NCBI GenBank assembly: GCA_022825745.1
Contig: JAJDWF010000138.1
Location: 1-50,355, forward strand
DNA from: Dehalococcoidia bacterium
GTDB lineage: Bacteria; Chloroflexota; Dehalococcoidia; Lucifugimonadales; UBA3495
Direction of reading: 5' to 3'
DNA length: 50,355 bases
This document shows, piece by piece, positions 40,020-47,835 of the stretch. Position 1 is the first letter of the stretch; every line of letters starts with the position of its first letter. The translations under genes and the position numbers were made by a program. Below the pieces are notes generated by a model that was not told the origin of the DNA, did no database searches, and saw nothing but the letters and a program-made list of their open reading frames with translations.

Positions 40020-41222
40020 TTATACCCGAGGCATGCCCAGGCCGCGGCGGGCCACCTGGTCGCGCATCACCTGCACGCTGCCGTGGTTGATGCCGCTCTG
40101 GAACGCGCCCATCAGGTTGTGGGCGAACACGCCATCCTCGACGGCGTCCTCGGAACCGTTGAGCAGTTGGCCGTAGGGACCGAGCATCTGGGCGATGGTT
40201 TCGGTGGTGCGGACGCCGTGCTCCGGGGCAAAGACTTTTTCTGCCGAGCCTTCGTAGGTGAATACGCCGTCGCTCTCGACTATGGACATGCTCCGCAGGG
40301 TCATCAGGCGACACACCTGCCCCTCGATCCACATATCGGCCAGCCGGTCCCGCACCGTGGGATCCTCGCGCATGGCGATGCCCTCGATTTCGTTGTCCTT
40401 GACCCAGTTCACGATGTCCTCATCGCGCTGGATGGAAATGAGGTATCGGGACGCCCCGACCCGGTCCAGGTTCAGGCCCATGGCGCCCACGTACCAGCCC
40501 TGGTTTTCCTCGCCCAGCATGCACGAGGCGGGGACGCGCACGTTTTCAAAGAACGTTTCGTTGGTTCGGGCGTCGCCGTAAGTTGTGCCCAGGGGAGCCG
40601 GCGGGTTGTTCTGAATGGTCCACAGCGGGCGAACGGTGATGCCGGGCGTGTCCATCGGTATCAGGAAGATGCTGATCCCCCGGTGGCGGGGAGCCTCCGG
40701 GTCGGTGCGCGCCATCAGGTAGATGTGCGTGGCGTAATGGGCCGCCGTGGTGTACATCTTCTGGCCGTTGATCACGTACTCGTCGCCGTCGCGGACGGCG
40801 CGGCACTGCAACCCGGCCAGGTCGGCCCCGGCCTGCGGCTCGGTGAACCCCAGCGCGAACGAGATTTCGCCGCGAATGATGCCGGGCAGGAACTCCTGCT
40901 TCTGCTCCTCCGTGCCGGCGGCCAGGATGGCCGGCGCGCCGGACCCTGCTCCACCGACGGTGATCCCGACGCGGGCGAATTCTTCTTCCACTATGTACTG
41001 GTCAATGCGGCTCCCGGCCTGTCCGCCGTATTCCTTGGGCCAGGAAATGCCGATCCAGCCCCGTTCGGCGATTCCCTTGTACATCTCGCGGGTCTTGGGA
41101 CCACGGCGACGAATGCCGGTGTCCTCCAACTCCGCCACAATCTCCGGGGTTACATTTTCTGCGATGAATTGCTGGACTTCGGATCGGAGGGCTTCCTGTT
41201 CCGGGGTGAATGCGAATTCCAT
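40020..41222 (-). CDS. Acyl-CoA dehydrogenase (first of pair)
   Basis: A 400-residue acyl-CoA dehydrogenase with FAD/substrate motifs FALGFTEPQAGADLAGLQC, INGQKMYTTAAHYATHIYLM and RVPASCMLGEENQGW, and a C-terminal domain ending in INHGSVQVMRDQVARRGLG. The N-terminus MEFAFTPEQEALRSEVQQFI is typical of FadE-type enzymes acting on CoA thioesters. It is the first gene of a four-gene unit with a second dehydrogenase, a YHS protein and an LLM flavin enzyme. A promoter lies at 41272-41300. Confidence 0.94.
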   Translation of the reverse strand: MEFAFTPEQEALRSEVQQFIAENVTPEIVAELEDTGIRRRGPKTREMYKGIAERGWIGISWPKEYGGQAGSRIDQYIVEEEFARVGITVGGAGSGAPAILAAGTEEQKQEFLPGIIRGEISFALGFTEPQAGADLAGLQCRAVRDGDEYVINGQKMYTTAAHYATHIYLMARTDPEAPRHRGISIFLIPMDTPGITVRPLWTIQNNPPAPLGTTYGDARTNETFFENVRVPASCMLGEENQGWYVGAMGLNLDRVGASRYLISIQRDEDIVNWVKDNEIEGIAMREDPTVRDRLADMWIEGQVCRLMTLRSMSIVESDGVFTYEGSAEKVFAPEHGVRTTETIAQMLGPYGQLLNGSEDAVEDGVFAHNLMGAFQSGINHGSVQVMRDQVARRGLGMPRV

Positions 41223-41271
41223 AACAAAGCCGCCTTACTGGAGGGTTGTTCCCTGGTTAGTACGGCGTGCA

Positions 41272-41300
41272 ATTATAGCGGGTTGCGCCGATGCTGTCAT
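41272..41300 (-). promoter_or_regulatory. Promoter of the acyl-CoA dehydrogenase unit
   Basis: ATGACA (41295-41300), a 17-nt spacer and a perfect TATAAT (41272-41277) on the minus strand; predicted start near 41265. The 41223-41411 interval also contains a plus-strand TTGACA (41326-41331) with only a weak -10 for the divergent ABC operon. Confidence 0.7.
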
Positions 41301-41411
41301 TCCACCTTGGCCCGGAGCGTCAGGGTTGACAAACCGTTGTTGCCCGGCCTACGTTGAACCTTCAACGAATGGGATTATTTCGCCTGCCGCAAACGCCGGG
41401 GGTGTTGCACT

Positions 41412-42713
41412 ATGGTCTCCGACGAAACAGCGACAATCGATGCCTCCGTCAGCGAGCGCGACGGCCAGCCTTTCATCAGCGTCAGCTCGATCTGGAAGGT
41501 TTTCGGCAGAAATCCGGAACGGGTCCTGGAACCTCAGTATGCCGGGAAGGACAAGTCTTTCTTCCAGAGCGAGTTCGGCAACGTGGTGGGACTCCAGGAT
41601 GTCTCCTTCACCGTCAATCGCGGTGAAACCTTCGTCATCATGGGGCTGTCCGGCAGCGGGAAGTCCACCATGGTGCGGTGCCTGATCCGCCTCATCGAGC
41701 CAACTGCCGGCGACATTGTTATTGACGGCGAGCACATTACCGGAATGTCCGACAAGGAGCTGATGGAGTTTCGCCGCGAGAAAATCGCCATGGTGTTCCA
41801 GCACTATGGCCTGCAACCGCATCGGAACGTATTGGACAACGCCAGTTGGGGACTGGAAGTCCAGGGCGTAAGCAAACCGGAACGCTATGCCCGGACCAAA
41901 GAGGTGTTGGCGTTAGTGGGTTTGGCCGGTTGGGAAGACGCCTACCCGCGCCAACTGTCCGGCGGCATGCAGCAGCGCGTGGGACTGGCCCGGGCCCTGG
42001 CGGTGGACACCGACATCCTGCTGATGGACGAGCCTTTCAGCGGCCTGGACCCGTTGATCCGCCGGCAGATGCAGGATGAACTGCTGAGGCTGCAAACGGA
42101 CCTGCATAAGACCATCGTGTTCATCACACACGACCTGAACGAGGCTCTGAAGCTCGGCGACCGCATCGCCATCATGCACGACGGGCAGGTCGCGCAAATC
42201 GGTTCGCCTGAGGACATCGTCCTGCGCCCCGAGGACGAATACGTCGGTGATTTCACCCAGGACGTGCGGCTGGAAAGCGTGCTCACCGCCAGCAAGGTAA
42301 TGGTCACGCCCAAGGCTACCGTCATGGGGCATCAGGGGCCCCGGGCGGCGCTCCACACCATCGGTAACAGCGACGGCGACGCGGCCTGGGTGGTGGACAT
42401 GCGCGAGCACTACATCGGGATGCTCTCCATTACCGATGCGGAGCGGGCCCTCCGCGCCGGCATCAAGCGCATCGACGAGGCCTGGGAATACGTGGACCGG
42501 GAATACCAGGCCGTCTCGCCGGCCACTACCTTTGACGAACTGATCCCGATGGCGATGGGCAGTAATTTCCCCATACCGTGCTGCGACGATAACAACGTCC
42601 TGGTCGGCGAGGTGCATCGCAGCGCGTTGGCGGAGGCTATCGCGGAAACCTCCACGCCCAACACCGACTACGAAGCAAACGCCGCCGAAAACGCGGCATT
42701 GGCCGAGGAATAG
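41412..42713 (+). CDS. Glycine betaine/proline-type ABC transporter ATP-binding protein
   Basis: A 433-residue ATPase of the ProV/OpuAA type. Walker A is GLSGSGKST (78-86), the signature LSGGMQQRVGLARAL lies near 180, Walker B is LLMDEPFSGLDPL, and the switch is FITHD. From about residue 290 a CBS-domain pair follows (DGDAAWVVDMREHYIGML), the module that senses ionic strength in OpuA relatives. It powers uptake of compatible solutes at the inner face of the membrane. It is the first gene of an ATPase-permease-binding protein operon. GGGGGTG lies before ATG. Confidence 0.94.
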   Translation: MVSDETATIDASVSERDGQPFISVSSIWKVFGRNPERVLEPQYAGKDKSFFQSEFGNVVGLQDVSFTVNRGETFVIMGLSGSGKSTMVRCLIRLIEPTAGDIVIDGEHITGMSDKELMEFRREKIAMVFQHYGLQPHRNVLDNASWGLEVQGVSKPERYARTKEVLALVGLAGWEDAYPRQLSGGMQQRVGLARALAVDTDILLMDEPFSGLDPLIRRQMQDELLRLQTDLHKTIVFITHDLNEALKLGDRIAIMHDGQVAQIGSPEDIVLRPEDEYVGDFTQDVRLESVLTASKVMVTPKATVMGHQGPRAALHTIGNSDGDAAWVVDMREHYIGMLSITDAERALRAGIKRIDEAWEYVDREYQAVSPATTFDELIPMAMGSNFPIPCCDDNNVLVGEVHRSALAEAIAETSTPNTDYEANAAENAALAEE

Positions 42714-42797
42714 CTCGGCCCTTAGCAAGCCGCCCCATTCCTGCCGAGCTGTCGGAAAGACCCGCTGGCGGGCCATTACACCTGGAGGGAGAGAGTT

Positions 42798-43886
42798 ATG
42801 GCAGCAATCACCGGAGAACAGACCGACGCCACGATAGCGGCGCCGGCGGAATCGCAAAACGGTGCTCAAGCCGCCCGCGCCACCCTGGGAAGCTTGCCGT
42901 CCATCTATTGGTGGGGAGCGGGAGTGGCCGCGGTCCTGGTCGTGCTGGTGATAAGCCTGCTGATATGGGGCCCGAGCATGGAATACCCCACCACGGTCAC
43001 CTACGTCCAGTCCAGCGATGGATCCACTAGCTTTCCAAGGTCTCTTCGAGATGTGACCGGTGACGCCATCGATTCCGGTACGGACTGGCTGACCGTGAAC
43101 GGCGCTTGGCTGTTTGGCGGCATCAAGAGTGGAATCACTTATACGCTGAACTACATTGAGGACGGTCTGAAATGGCTGCCCTGGCCCGCCGTCGTGTTGG
43201 CATTAGTGCTGGCCGGATTCGCCGTGGGCGGCTGGGCGTTGATGGGATTCACTGCTTTCGCCTTCCTGTTCATCGGTTTCATGGGCCTGTGGGATCCAAC
43301 CATTGACACTGTTGCGCTGATGGTGGTTGCCGTCATCTTATCGGTAGGCATTGGCCTGCCCATTGGGGTGCTGGGAGCCAGAAATCAAACGGCCGACCGC
43401 ATCATGCGGCCGATCCTGGACGGCATGCAGACCATGCCCAGCTTCGTGTACCTGCTGCCTGGCATCCTGTTTTTCGGGCTGGGCAAGCCGGCCGGCATTT
43501 TCGCCACCATTATCTACGCCGTGCCGCCGGTAATTCGTTTGACCAACTTGGGGATCCGCCAGGTTTCTCCGGAAACTGTGGAGGCGGCCCGCTCATTCGG
43601 AGCGTCTCCCCTACAGCTGCTGGTGAAAGTCCAGATCCCTATGGCCCTGCCGACGATCATGGCCGGCATCAACCAGACCACGATGATGGCACTGGCCATG
43701 GTGACCATCGCCAGCATGGTAGCCGCCGGAGGTCTTGGCGACAACGTGCTCCGCGCGATTCAGAAGAACGAGGTGGGCAACGGCGTAATCGCCGGCCTCG
43801 CCATCGTGTTCATGGCAATCGTCATCGACCGCCTCACCCAGGCCGTCGCCCGTGGCCGTCAGGAGGCGTTGAGCGCCGGTCACTAG
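42798..43886 (+). CDS. Glycine betaine/proline-type ABC transporter permease
   Basis: A 362-residue ProW/OpuAB-like permease. An N-terminal span (WWGAGVAAVLVVLVISLLIW) precedes the core. Further spans include WPAVVLALVLAGFAVGGWAL and VALMVVAVILSVGIGLPIG. The permease loop is VEAARSFGASPLQLLVKVQI, which couples to the ATPase. ATG follows GGAGGGAGAGAGTT. The 84-base gap after the ATPase gene holds an 8-bp hairpin (42712-42719/42743-42750). Confidence 0.93.
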   Translation: MAAITGEQTDATIAAPAESQNGAQAARATLGSLPSIYWWGAGVAAVLVVLVISLLIWGPSMEYPTTVTYVQSSDGSTSFPRSLRDVTGDAIDSGTDWLTVNGAWLFGGIKSGITYTLNYIEDGLKWLPWPAVVLALVLAGFAVGGWALMGFTAFAFLFIGFMGLWDPTIDTVALMVVAVILSVGIGLPIGVLGARNQTADRIMRPILDGMQTMPSFVYLLPGILFFGLGKPAGIFATIIYAVPPVIRLTNLGIRQVSPETVEAARSFGASPLQLLVKVQIPMALPTIMAGINQTTMMALAMVTIASMVAAGGLGDNVLRAIQKNEVGNGVIAGLAIVFMAIVIDRLTQAVARGRQEALSAGH

Positions 43887-44012
43887 CCGCCGCCCTCGCC
43901 GGATCACCCGAGGCAGTTGACTCGATGCTGCGAACAATCAAAGCCACGGAAAATTGAATGTCGATACGAAAAGCAGTCATTATGTAATGCAATTCGTGCT
44001 TCAATCGCCGGA

Positions 44013-44041
44013 TTGACAACGATAATCAACGCTGCAATAAT
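44013..44041 (+). promoter_or_regulatory. Internal promoter before the betaine-type binding-protein gene
   Basis: A perfect TTGACA (44013-44018), a 17-nt spacer and AATAAT (44036-44041, five of six matches) lie in the 218-base gap after the permease gene. It allows extra expression of the binding protein. Confidence 0.65.
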
Positions 44042-44104
44042 CGGCAACTACCCAACCGCCGCCCCGGGTATGTCCCGGATTCAACAGAAACGGAGGAAAG
44101 CATC

Positions 44105-45352
44105 TTGTTCACCAAGTACAGATATCTGGCGCTAGCGATGGTTTTGGCCCTTGTAACGGCCATTGCCGTCGTGGCTTGTTCGCCGGCCGCTCCCCAGACC
44201 GTCGAAGTCACCCGCGTTGTGACCGAGCAGGTCGAGGTGGAAAAGGTCGTCGAGAAGCCCGTCGAAGTGGTCAAGGAAGTCGAAGTCGAGAAAGTCGTTG
44301 AAAAACCCGTCGAGGTTGTGAAGGAAGTAGAGGTCGAGAAAGAAGTCGTCAAGGAAGTTGAGGTGGTGAAGGAGGTCGAGGTCATCAAGGAAGTCGAAGT
44401 AATGGCTCCCGAAGGACCGAAAGAGACCATCATTTTCGGAGACCTCAACTGGTCCAGCGCCCTGCTACAGAACCGTATCGCCCAGTACATCGTTGAGAAA
44501 GGGTACGGCTATCCCACCGACGTCAAGTTCGGCGCGACCCTGCCCCTGTTCCAGGGCCTGAAGAATGGCGACACCCACGTCACCATGGAAATCTGGCTCC
44601 CCAATCAGGACGAAGCCTGGAACGCCGCTCGCGAAGAGGGCGCTGTGCTGTCAGTTGGCGGGAGCTTGGGCGAGGACTGGCAGTCCGCTTTCGTGATCCC
44701 CGCGTATCTCCAGGAGCAGTACCCTGACCTGGACCACGTGGACGACCTCAAAGAGCAGCAGTACAAGGATCTGTTCAAGACCGCTGAGACCGGCGACAAA
44801 GCACGCCTGGTGTCCTGCGTCATTGGCTGGGCCTGCGAGAGCGTGAATGCGGCGCAGGTTGAAGGCTATGGCCTGTCCGATCATATTGAAATTATCAACC
44901 CCGGAGACGGCGCAACAGCAAACGCGGATCTTTACGGTGCTTACGAACGTCAGGAACCTTGGCTGGGCTATATGTGGGGCACAAACGACCCTGCTTATAA
45001 GCTCGACTTGGTTCGGCTGGAGGAACCGCCGTATTCCAAGGAATGCTGGGACACGACCAAAGCCTGCGCCTACGCAGATGCTACCATCCTCATCGCGGTC
45101 TATCCCGACCTGCCGGCTCGAGCCCCCGACGTCGTCGATTTCTTGCGCAAGTGGGATTTCAGCATCGAGGTATACGGACCTGTCCTCCTATGGCAGCTCG
45201 ACAACCCGGGTGCCAGCACCAAGGACACCGCCCTGTGGTGGCTCAACAACAACGCCGACGTCTGGAGCGACTGGGTCACTGATGAAGCCGCCGAAGGCAT
45301 CCAGGCCGCGCTGAGCGCCGGTGAGGAAGCCGACGGCTGGCCCACCGAATAA
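44105..45352 (+). CDS. Glycine betaine/proline-type substrate-binding lipoprotein with repeat linker
   Basis: A 415-residue lipoprotein. The signal ends in lipobox VVAC (Cys25). Residues 31-100 are a low-complexity linker of repeated VEVEKVVEKPVEVVKE-like 16-mers, highly charged and probably an extended or coiled stalk. The rest is the OpuAC-type domain: IIFGDLNWSSALLQNRIA, LPLFQGLKNGDTHVTMEIW and EPWLGYMWGTNDPAYKLDLV, with several Trp/Tyr for cation-pi ligand binding. It starts with TTG at 44105 after GGAGGAAAGCATC. Similar stalks are common in Chloroflexota lipoproteins. A strong terminator follows. Confidence 0.92.
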   Translation: MFTKYRYLALAMVLALVTAIAVVACSPAAPQTVEVTRVVTEQVEVEKVVEKPVEVVKEVEVEKVVEKPVEVVKEVEVEKEVVKEVEVVKEVEVIKEVEVMAPEGPKETIIFGDLNWSSALLQNRIAQYIVEKGYGYPTDVKFGATLPLFQGLKNGDTHVTMEIWLPNQDEAWNAAREEGAVLSVGGSLGEDWQSAFVIPAYLQEQYPDLDHVDDLKEQQYKDLFKTAETGDKARLVSCVIGWACESVNAAQVEGYGLSDHIEIINPGDGATANADLYGAYERQEPWLGYMWGTNDPAYKLDLVRLEEPPYSKECWDTTKACAYADATILIAVYPDLPARAPDVVDFLRKWDFSIEVYGPVLLWQLDNPGASTKDTALWWLNNNADVWSDWVTDEAAEGIQAALSAGEEADGWPTE

Positions 45353-45377
45353 CCCGCCGAACCAAACGGCTTGTCGA

Positions 45378-45409
45378 GAGGCGGCTTCCAAAGGGAGCCG
45401 CCTCCTTTT
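45378..45409 (+). terminator. Rho-independent terminator of the betaine-type ABC operon
   Basis: GAGGCGGCTTCC (45378-45389) pairs with GGGAGCCGCCTC (45393-45404; one G-T pair) around AAA, followed by CTTTTC. Confidence 0.85.
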
Positions 45410-45410
45410 C

Positions 45411-45419
45411 TGCTACAAT
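45411..45419 (+). promoter_or_regulatory. Extended -10 element before the RraA-like gene
   Basis: TGC plus TACAAT immediately after the upstream terminator; predicted start about 42 nt before the ATG at 45468. No clear -35. Confidence 0.45.
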
Positions 45420-45467
45420 GCAGCCGCCCGTCAGGGCTATCACACGCTGTATGGAATCCGATCACCG

Positions 45468-46202
45468 ATGACCACCACCGAATCCACTACGTTCGTTTCC
45501 GACGAAACCCTGGCAACCCTGAAAACCATTCCGACCCAGACGCTGATCGACGGCCTGTGGGTGATGGGCTGGCCCATGAGCATGATCGAGGGCGCAAAAC
45601 CGCTCCAGCCGGGTCAGCACATGGCCGGCCGGGCCGTTACGCTGCGGTTTGTCCCGCACCGGCCCGACCTCGCCGCCGACAAACCCAAAGCCGCGGATTC
45701 CGCCGAGTACGTGGCGTTTGAGTTGTGCGGCCCGGGTGAGGTGCTGGTGATAGACGCCATGCGGTGGCCGTTCAGCAGCATCGGTGGCGACATCAAGTTC
45801 TTCCGCCTCTACCAGCGCGGCGTAGGCGGCCTGGTCACCGACGGCGCCGTGCGCGATACCAACACGCTGAAAGAATATGGCTTCCCCGTGTATGCCGCCA
45901 ACGCCACCGCCAAGCAGGGCCCGGCCGAATTCTGGCCCTGGCAGGTGAACGACTGCATCCAGTGCGGCGGCGTGCTGGTGCGGCCCGGCGATGCCATCGT
46001 GGGCGACGATGACGGCGTGGTCGTGGTGCCGGCCAGCGCGGCCCAGGAAGTCATCAACATCGCCCACCAGCGTGAAGAGGTCGAGGGCGTCATCAAGGCC
46101 CAGCTTGAAATCGAGCGATGCTCTCCCGGAAAGTACTACCCCTTCAACGAAAACACCTGGAAGCTCTTTGAGGAAAAGACCGGCAAGAAACCCTACCGCT
46201 AG
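45468..46202 (+). CDS. RraA/HMG-aldolase family protein
   Basis: A 244-residue protein of the RraA fold. Characteristic parts are TQTLIDGLWVMGWPMSMIEG, MAGRAVTLRFVP, VLVIDAMRWPFSSIGGDI and the signature RGVGGLVTDGAVRDTNTLKE, where Arg and Asp bind substrate or metal in 4-hydroxy-4-methyl-2-oxoglutarate/oxaloacetate aldolases. VRPGDAIVGDDDGVVVVP closes the core. It is likely an aldolase or decarboxylase of a keto-acid rather than a true RNase E regulator. It is followed after 10 bases by an AhpD-like gene, so the two probably work in one catabolic step series. Confidence 0.88.
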   Translation: MTTTESTTFVSDETLATLKTIPTQTLIDGLWVMGWPMSMIEGAKPLQPGQHMAGRAVTLRFVPHRPDLAADKPKAADSAEYVAFELCGPGEVLVIDAMRWPFSSIGGDIKFFRLYQRGVGGLVTDGAVRDTNTLKEYGFPVYAANATAKQGPAEFWPWQVNDCIQCGGVLVRPGDAIVGDDDGVVVVPASAAQEVINIAHQREEVEGVIKAQLEIERCSPGKYYPFNENTWKLFEEKTGKKPYR

Positions 46203-46212
46203 GAGAATTGAA

Positions 46213-46779
46213 ATGGCGCGACTACCAGCAGCAACCCGAGACACGGTACCGGCCGGCCAGGAGGCTACGTTCGACGAGATCACCCAGAACGGTACGGCGG
46301 TGCCGCCCTACGGACCCGGCTCCGTCATGGTCCACGTGCCCGAGGCCAGCAAGCACGCCACGGCCCTGAACCAGTACCTGCGCAACGATGCCAGCCTGCC
46401 GATGAAAGCGGCGGAGTTGGCCATGCTGGTGGCGGCCCGGGAGATAGACTGCCAGCATATCTGGAACGCTCACGCCGCATCGGCCCGCGACGCCGGCGTG
46501 CCAGCCGCTGTGGTGGACGCCATCCGCGATAACAAGCCGCTGCCGGACCTCGCGCCCGACGAATCTGCGGTGATACAGCTGGGGCGAGAGATTCTGCGCA
46601 ACCACCAGGTAAGCCGGGGCGGCTACCAGAGCGCGTTGGAGATCTACGGTCAGCAGGGCACCATCGAACTGACCCAGGAGTTGGGCAACTACACCATGCT
46701 GGGAATGCTCATCAACACCTTCGAGACCGACCTGCTGCCGAACCGCTCGGAGCCGCTATTGCAGCGGATACCGGGATAG
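46213..46779 (+). CDS. Carboxymuconolactone decarboxylase/AhpD-like family protein
   Basis: A 188-residue helical protein with the CMD-family core MKAAELAMLVAAREIDCQHIWNAHAASARDAGVPAAVV, here split: reactive-site region CQHIWNAH at about residues 81-88. It lacks the CxxC pair of true AhpD peroxidases, so it is closer to the decarboxylase or lactone-hydrolysing branch. It is encoded 10 bases after the RraA-like gene, with AGGAG before ATG 46213. The substrate is unknown; a ring-fission or keto-acid pathway would fit the pair. Confidence 0.87.
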   Translation: MARLPAATRDTVPAGQEATFDEITQNGTAVPPYGPGSVMVHVPEASKHATALNQYLRNDASLPMKAAELAMLVAAREIDCQHIWNAHAASARDAGVPAAVVDAIRDNKPLPDLAPDESAVIQLGREILRNHQVSRGGYQSALEIYGQQGTIELTQELGNYTMLGMLINTFETDLLPNRSEPLLQRIPG

Positions 46780-46788
46780 CAACGGCGA

Positions 46789-46816
46789 GTAGGGGCGAAT
46801 GATTATTCGCCCCTAC
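46789..46816. terminator. Bidirectional hairpin terminator, repeat copy 4 (covers NHL stop)
   Basis: GTAGGGGCGAAT (46789-46800) pairs perfectly with ATTCGCCCCTAC (46805-46816) around GATT, followed by GTTATTTTG. It lies between convergent genes and overlaps the TAG stop (46813-46815) of the minus-strand NHL gene. Confidence 0.75.
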
Positions 46817-47835
46817 GTTATTTTGCGATAGATCTGGACGCGGTGGCGGCAGGAATCCACCACGTAGATGCGTCCCTCCGGGTCCACGGCAATGGAGCTG
46901 GGCCCCCAGAAGCGGGACTCAATGCGTGCTGAAGTTTCCCGATGGTGGTCGCGCCACGGATTCACCGCCGGCGCCAGGTTCGCTTCAGTTCTAGCCCGCT
47001 GCTCGTCGGGGTTTGCCGACAGGTAATCTGCTGCCCATGTGGATACCGTAGCGTCGCCCGTGAGGATGCCGGCGACTTCTCCGTCCGGGCCGAATATCTG
47101 GACCCGCTCGTTGCCCCAGTCGGCCACGTAGATATATCCCTCGCCGTCCACCGCTACCGACGCGGGACGATTTAGCTGACCTTTCCCATCGCCGGCGGTT
47201 CCCCACTGGCCGATGAATTGGCCTTTGGGGGTGAAAGCCTGGACACGGTCGTTGCGCCAGTCGGCAACGAAGACGTTTCCGTCGGCGTCGCACGTCAAAC
47301 CCCACGGCGTGTTGAACTGTCCGGCCTGGGCGCCATAATCGCCCCAGCCGGCCAGGTACTCGCCTTCGATGGTGAACCGCTGGATGCGGTGATTCAGGCC
47401 GTCGCTGATCAGTAGCGTTCCGTCCGGCGCAGCGGTTATCCCGGCGGGCCGGTTGAACTGACCCGGAGCATCGCCAACGTCTCCCCAGTGTCGGACATAA
47501 TTCCCGCTTGGGTCAAAGATGTTGACCCTCTGCAACGCCTCGTCGGTAACGAAAATCCGGCCGTCGGCAGCGCGGGTAATGTCGCTAGGCCACCAGAATT
47601 GCCCGTCCTCGGTGCCGCCGGTTCCCCATTCGCCGATGTAGCCCTCGTCAACGGTGCAGACGCACACCCGCTTGTGTTCCAGGCGCCCGACGGATTCGGG
47701 GCCGCCCCGGTTCAGCACGTACATCACGCCGTCATCGCCCAGCGTCAGCGCGATGGGATGGATGAAGCCACGCCCCCGGTAGGCGAGGAAACCCACCGTG
47801 TGGCTGTACTCAAATGTCGCCGTCGCCGTGGTCAT
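46813..47835 (-). CDS. NHL-repeat beta-propeller protein (module 2)
   Basis: A 340-residue NHL propeller paralogous to the one at 20573. It opens with SHTVGFLAYRGRGFIHPIAL and has repeats such as FVADWRNDRVQAFTPKGQF and IYVADWGNERVQIFGPDGE; the final repeat DPEGRIYVVDSCRHRVQIY closes the ring. Both copies share an insertion before the last blades (roughly WAADYLSANPDEQRARTEA here, GRSKLNSNPDMIRQRTMA there). There is no signal peptide. Its ATG overlaps the DUF1800 stop in ATGA (47832-47835), so the pair is translationally coupled. The function is unknown. Confidence 0.9.
   Translation of the reverse strand: MTTATATFEYSHTVGFLAYRGRGFIHPIALTLGDDGVMYVLNRGGPESVGRLEHKRVCVCTVDEGYIGEWGTGGTEDGQFWWPSDITRAADGRIFVTDEALQRVNIFDPSGNYVRHWGDVGDAPGQFNRPAGITAAPDGTLLISDGLNHRIQRFTIEGEYLAGWGDYGAQAGQFNTPWGLTCDADGNVFVADWRNDRVQAFTPKGQFIGQWGTAGDGKGQLNRPASVAVDGEGYIYVADWGNERVQIFGPDGEVAGILTGDATVSTWAADYLSANPDEQRARTEANLAPAVNPWRDHHRETSARIESRFWGPSSIAVDPEGRIYVVDSCRHRVQIYRKIT

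Noticed and set aside
44195..44405. CRISPR-like or mobile repeat
   Set aside because: The repeats are in frame, imperfect, contiguous and encode a protein linker; no spacers.
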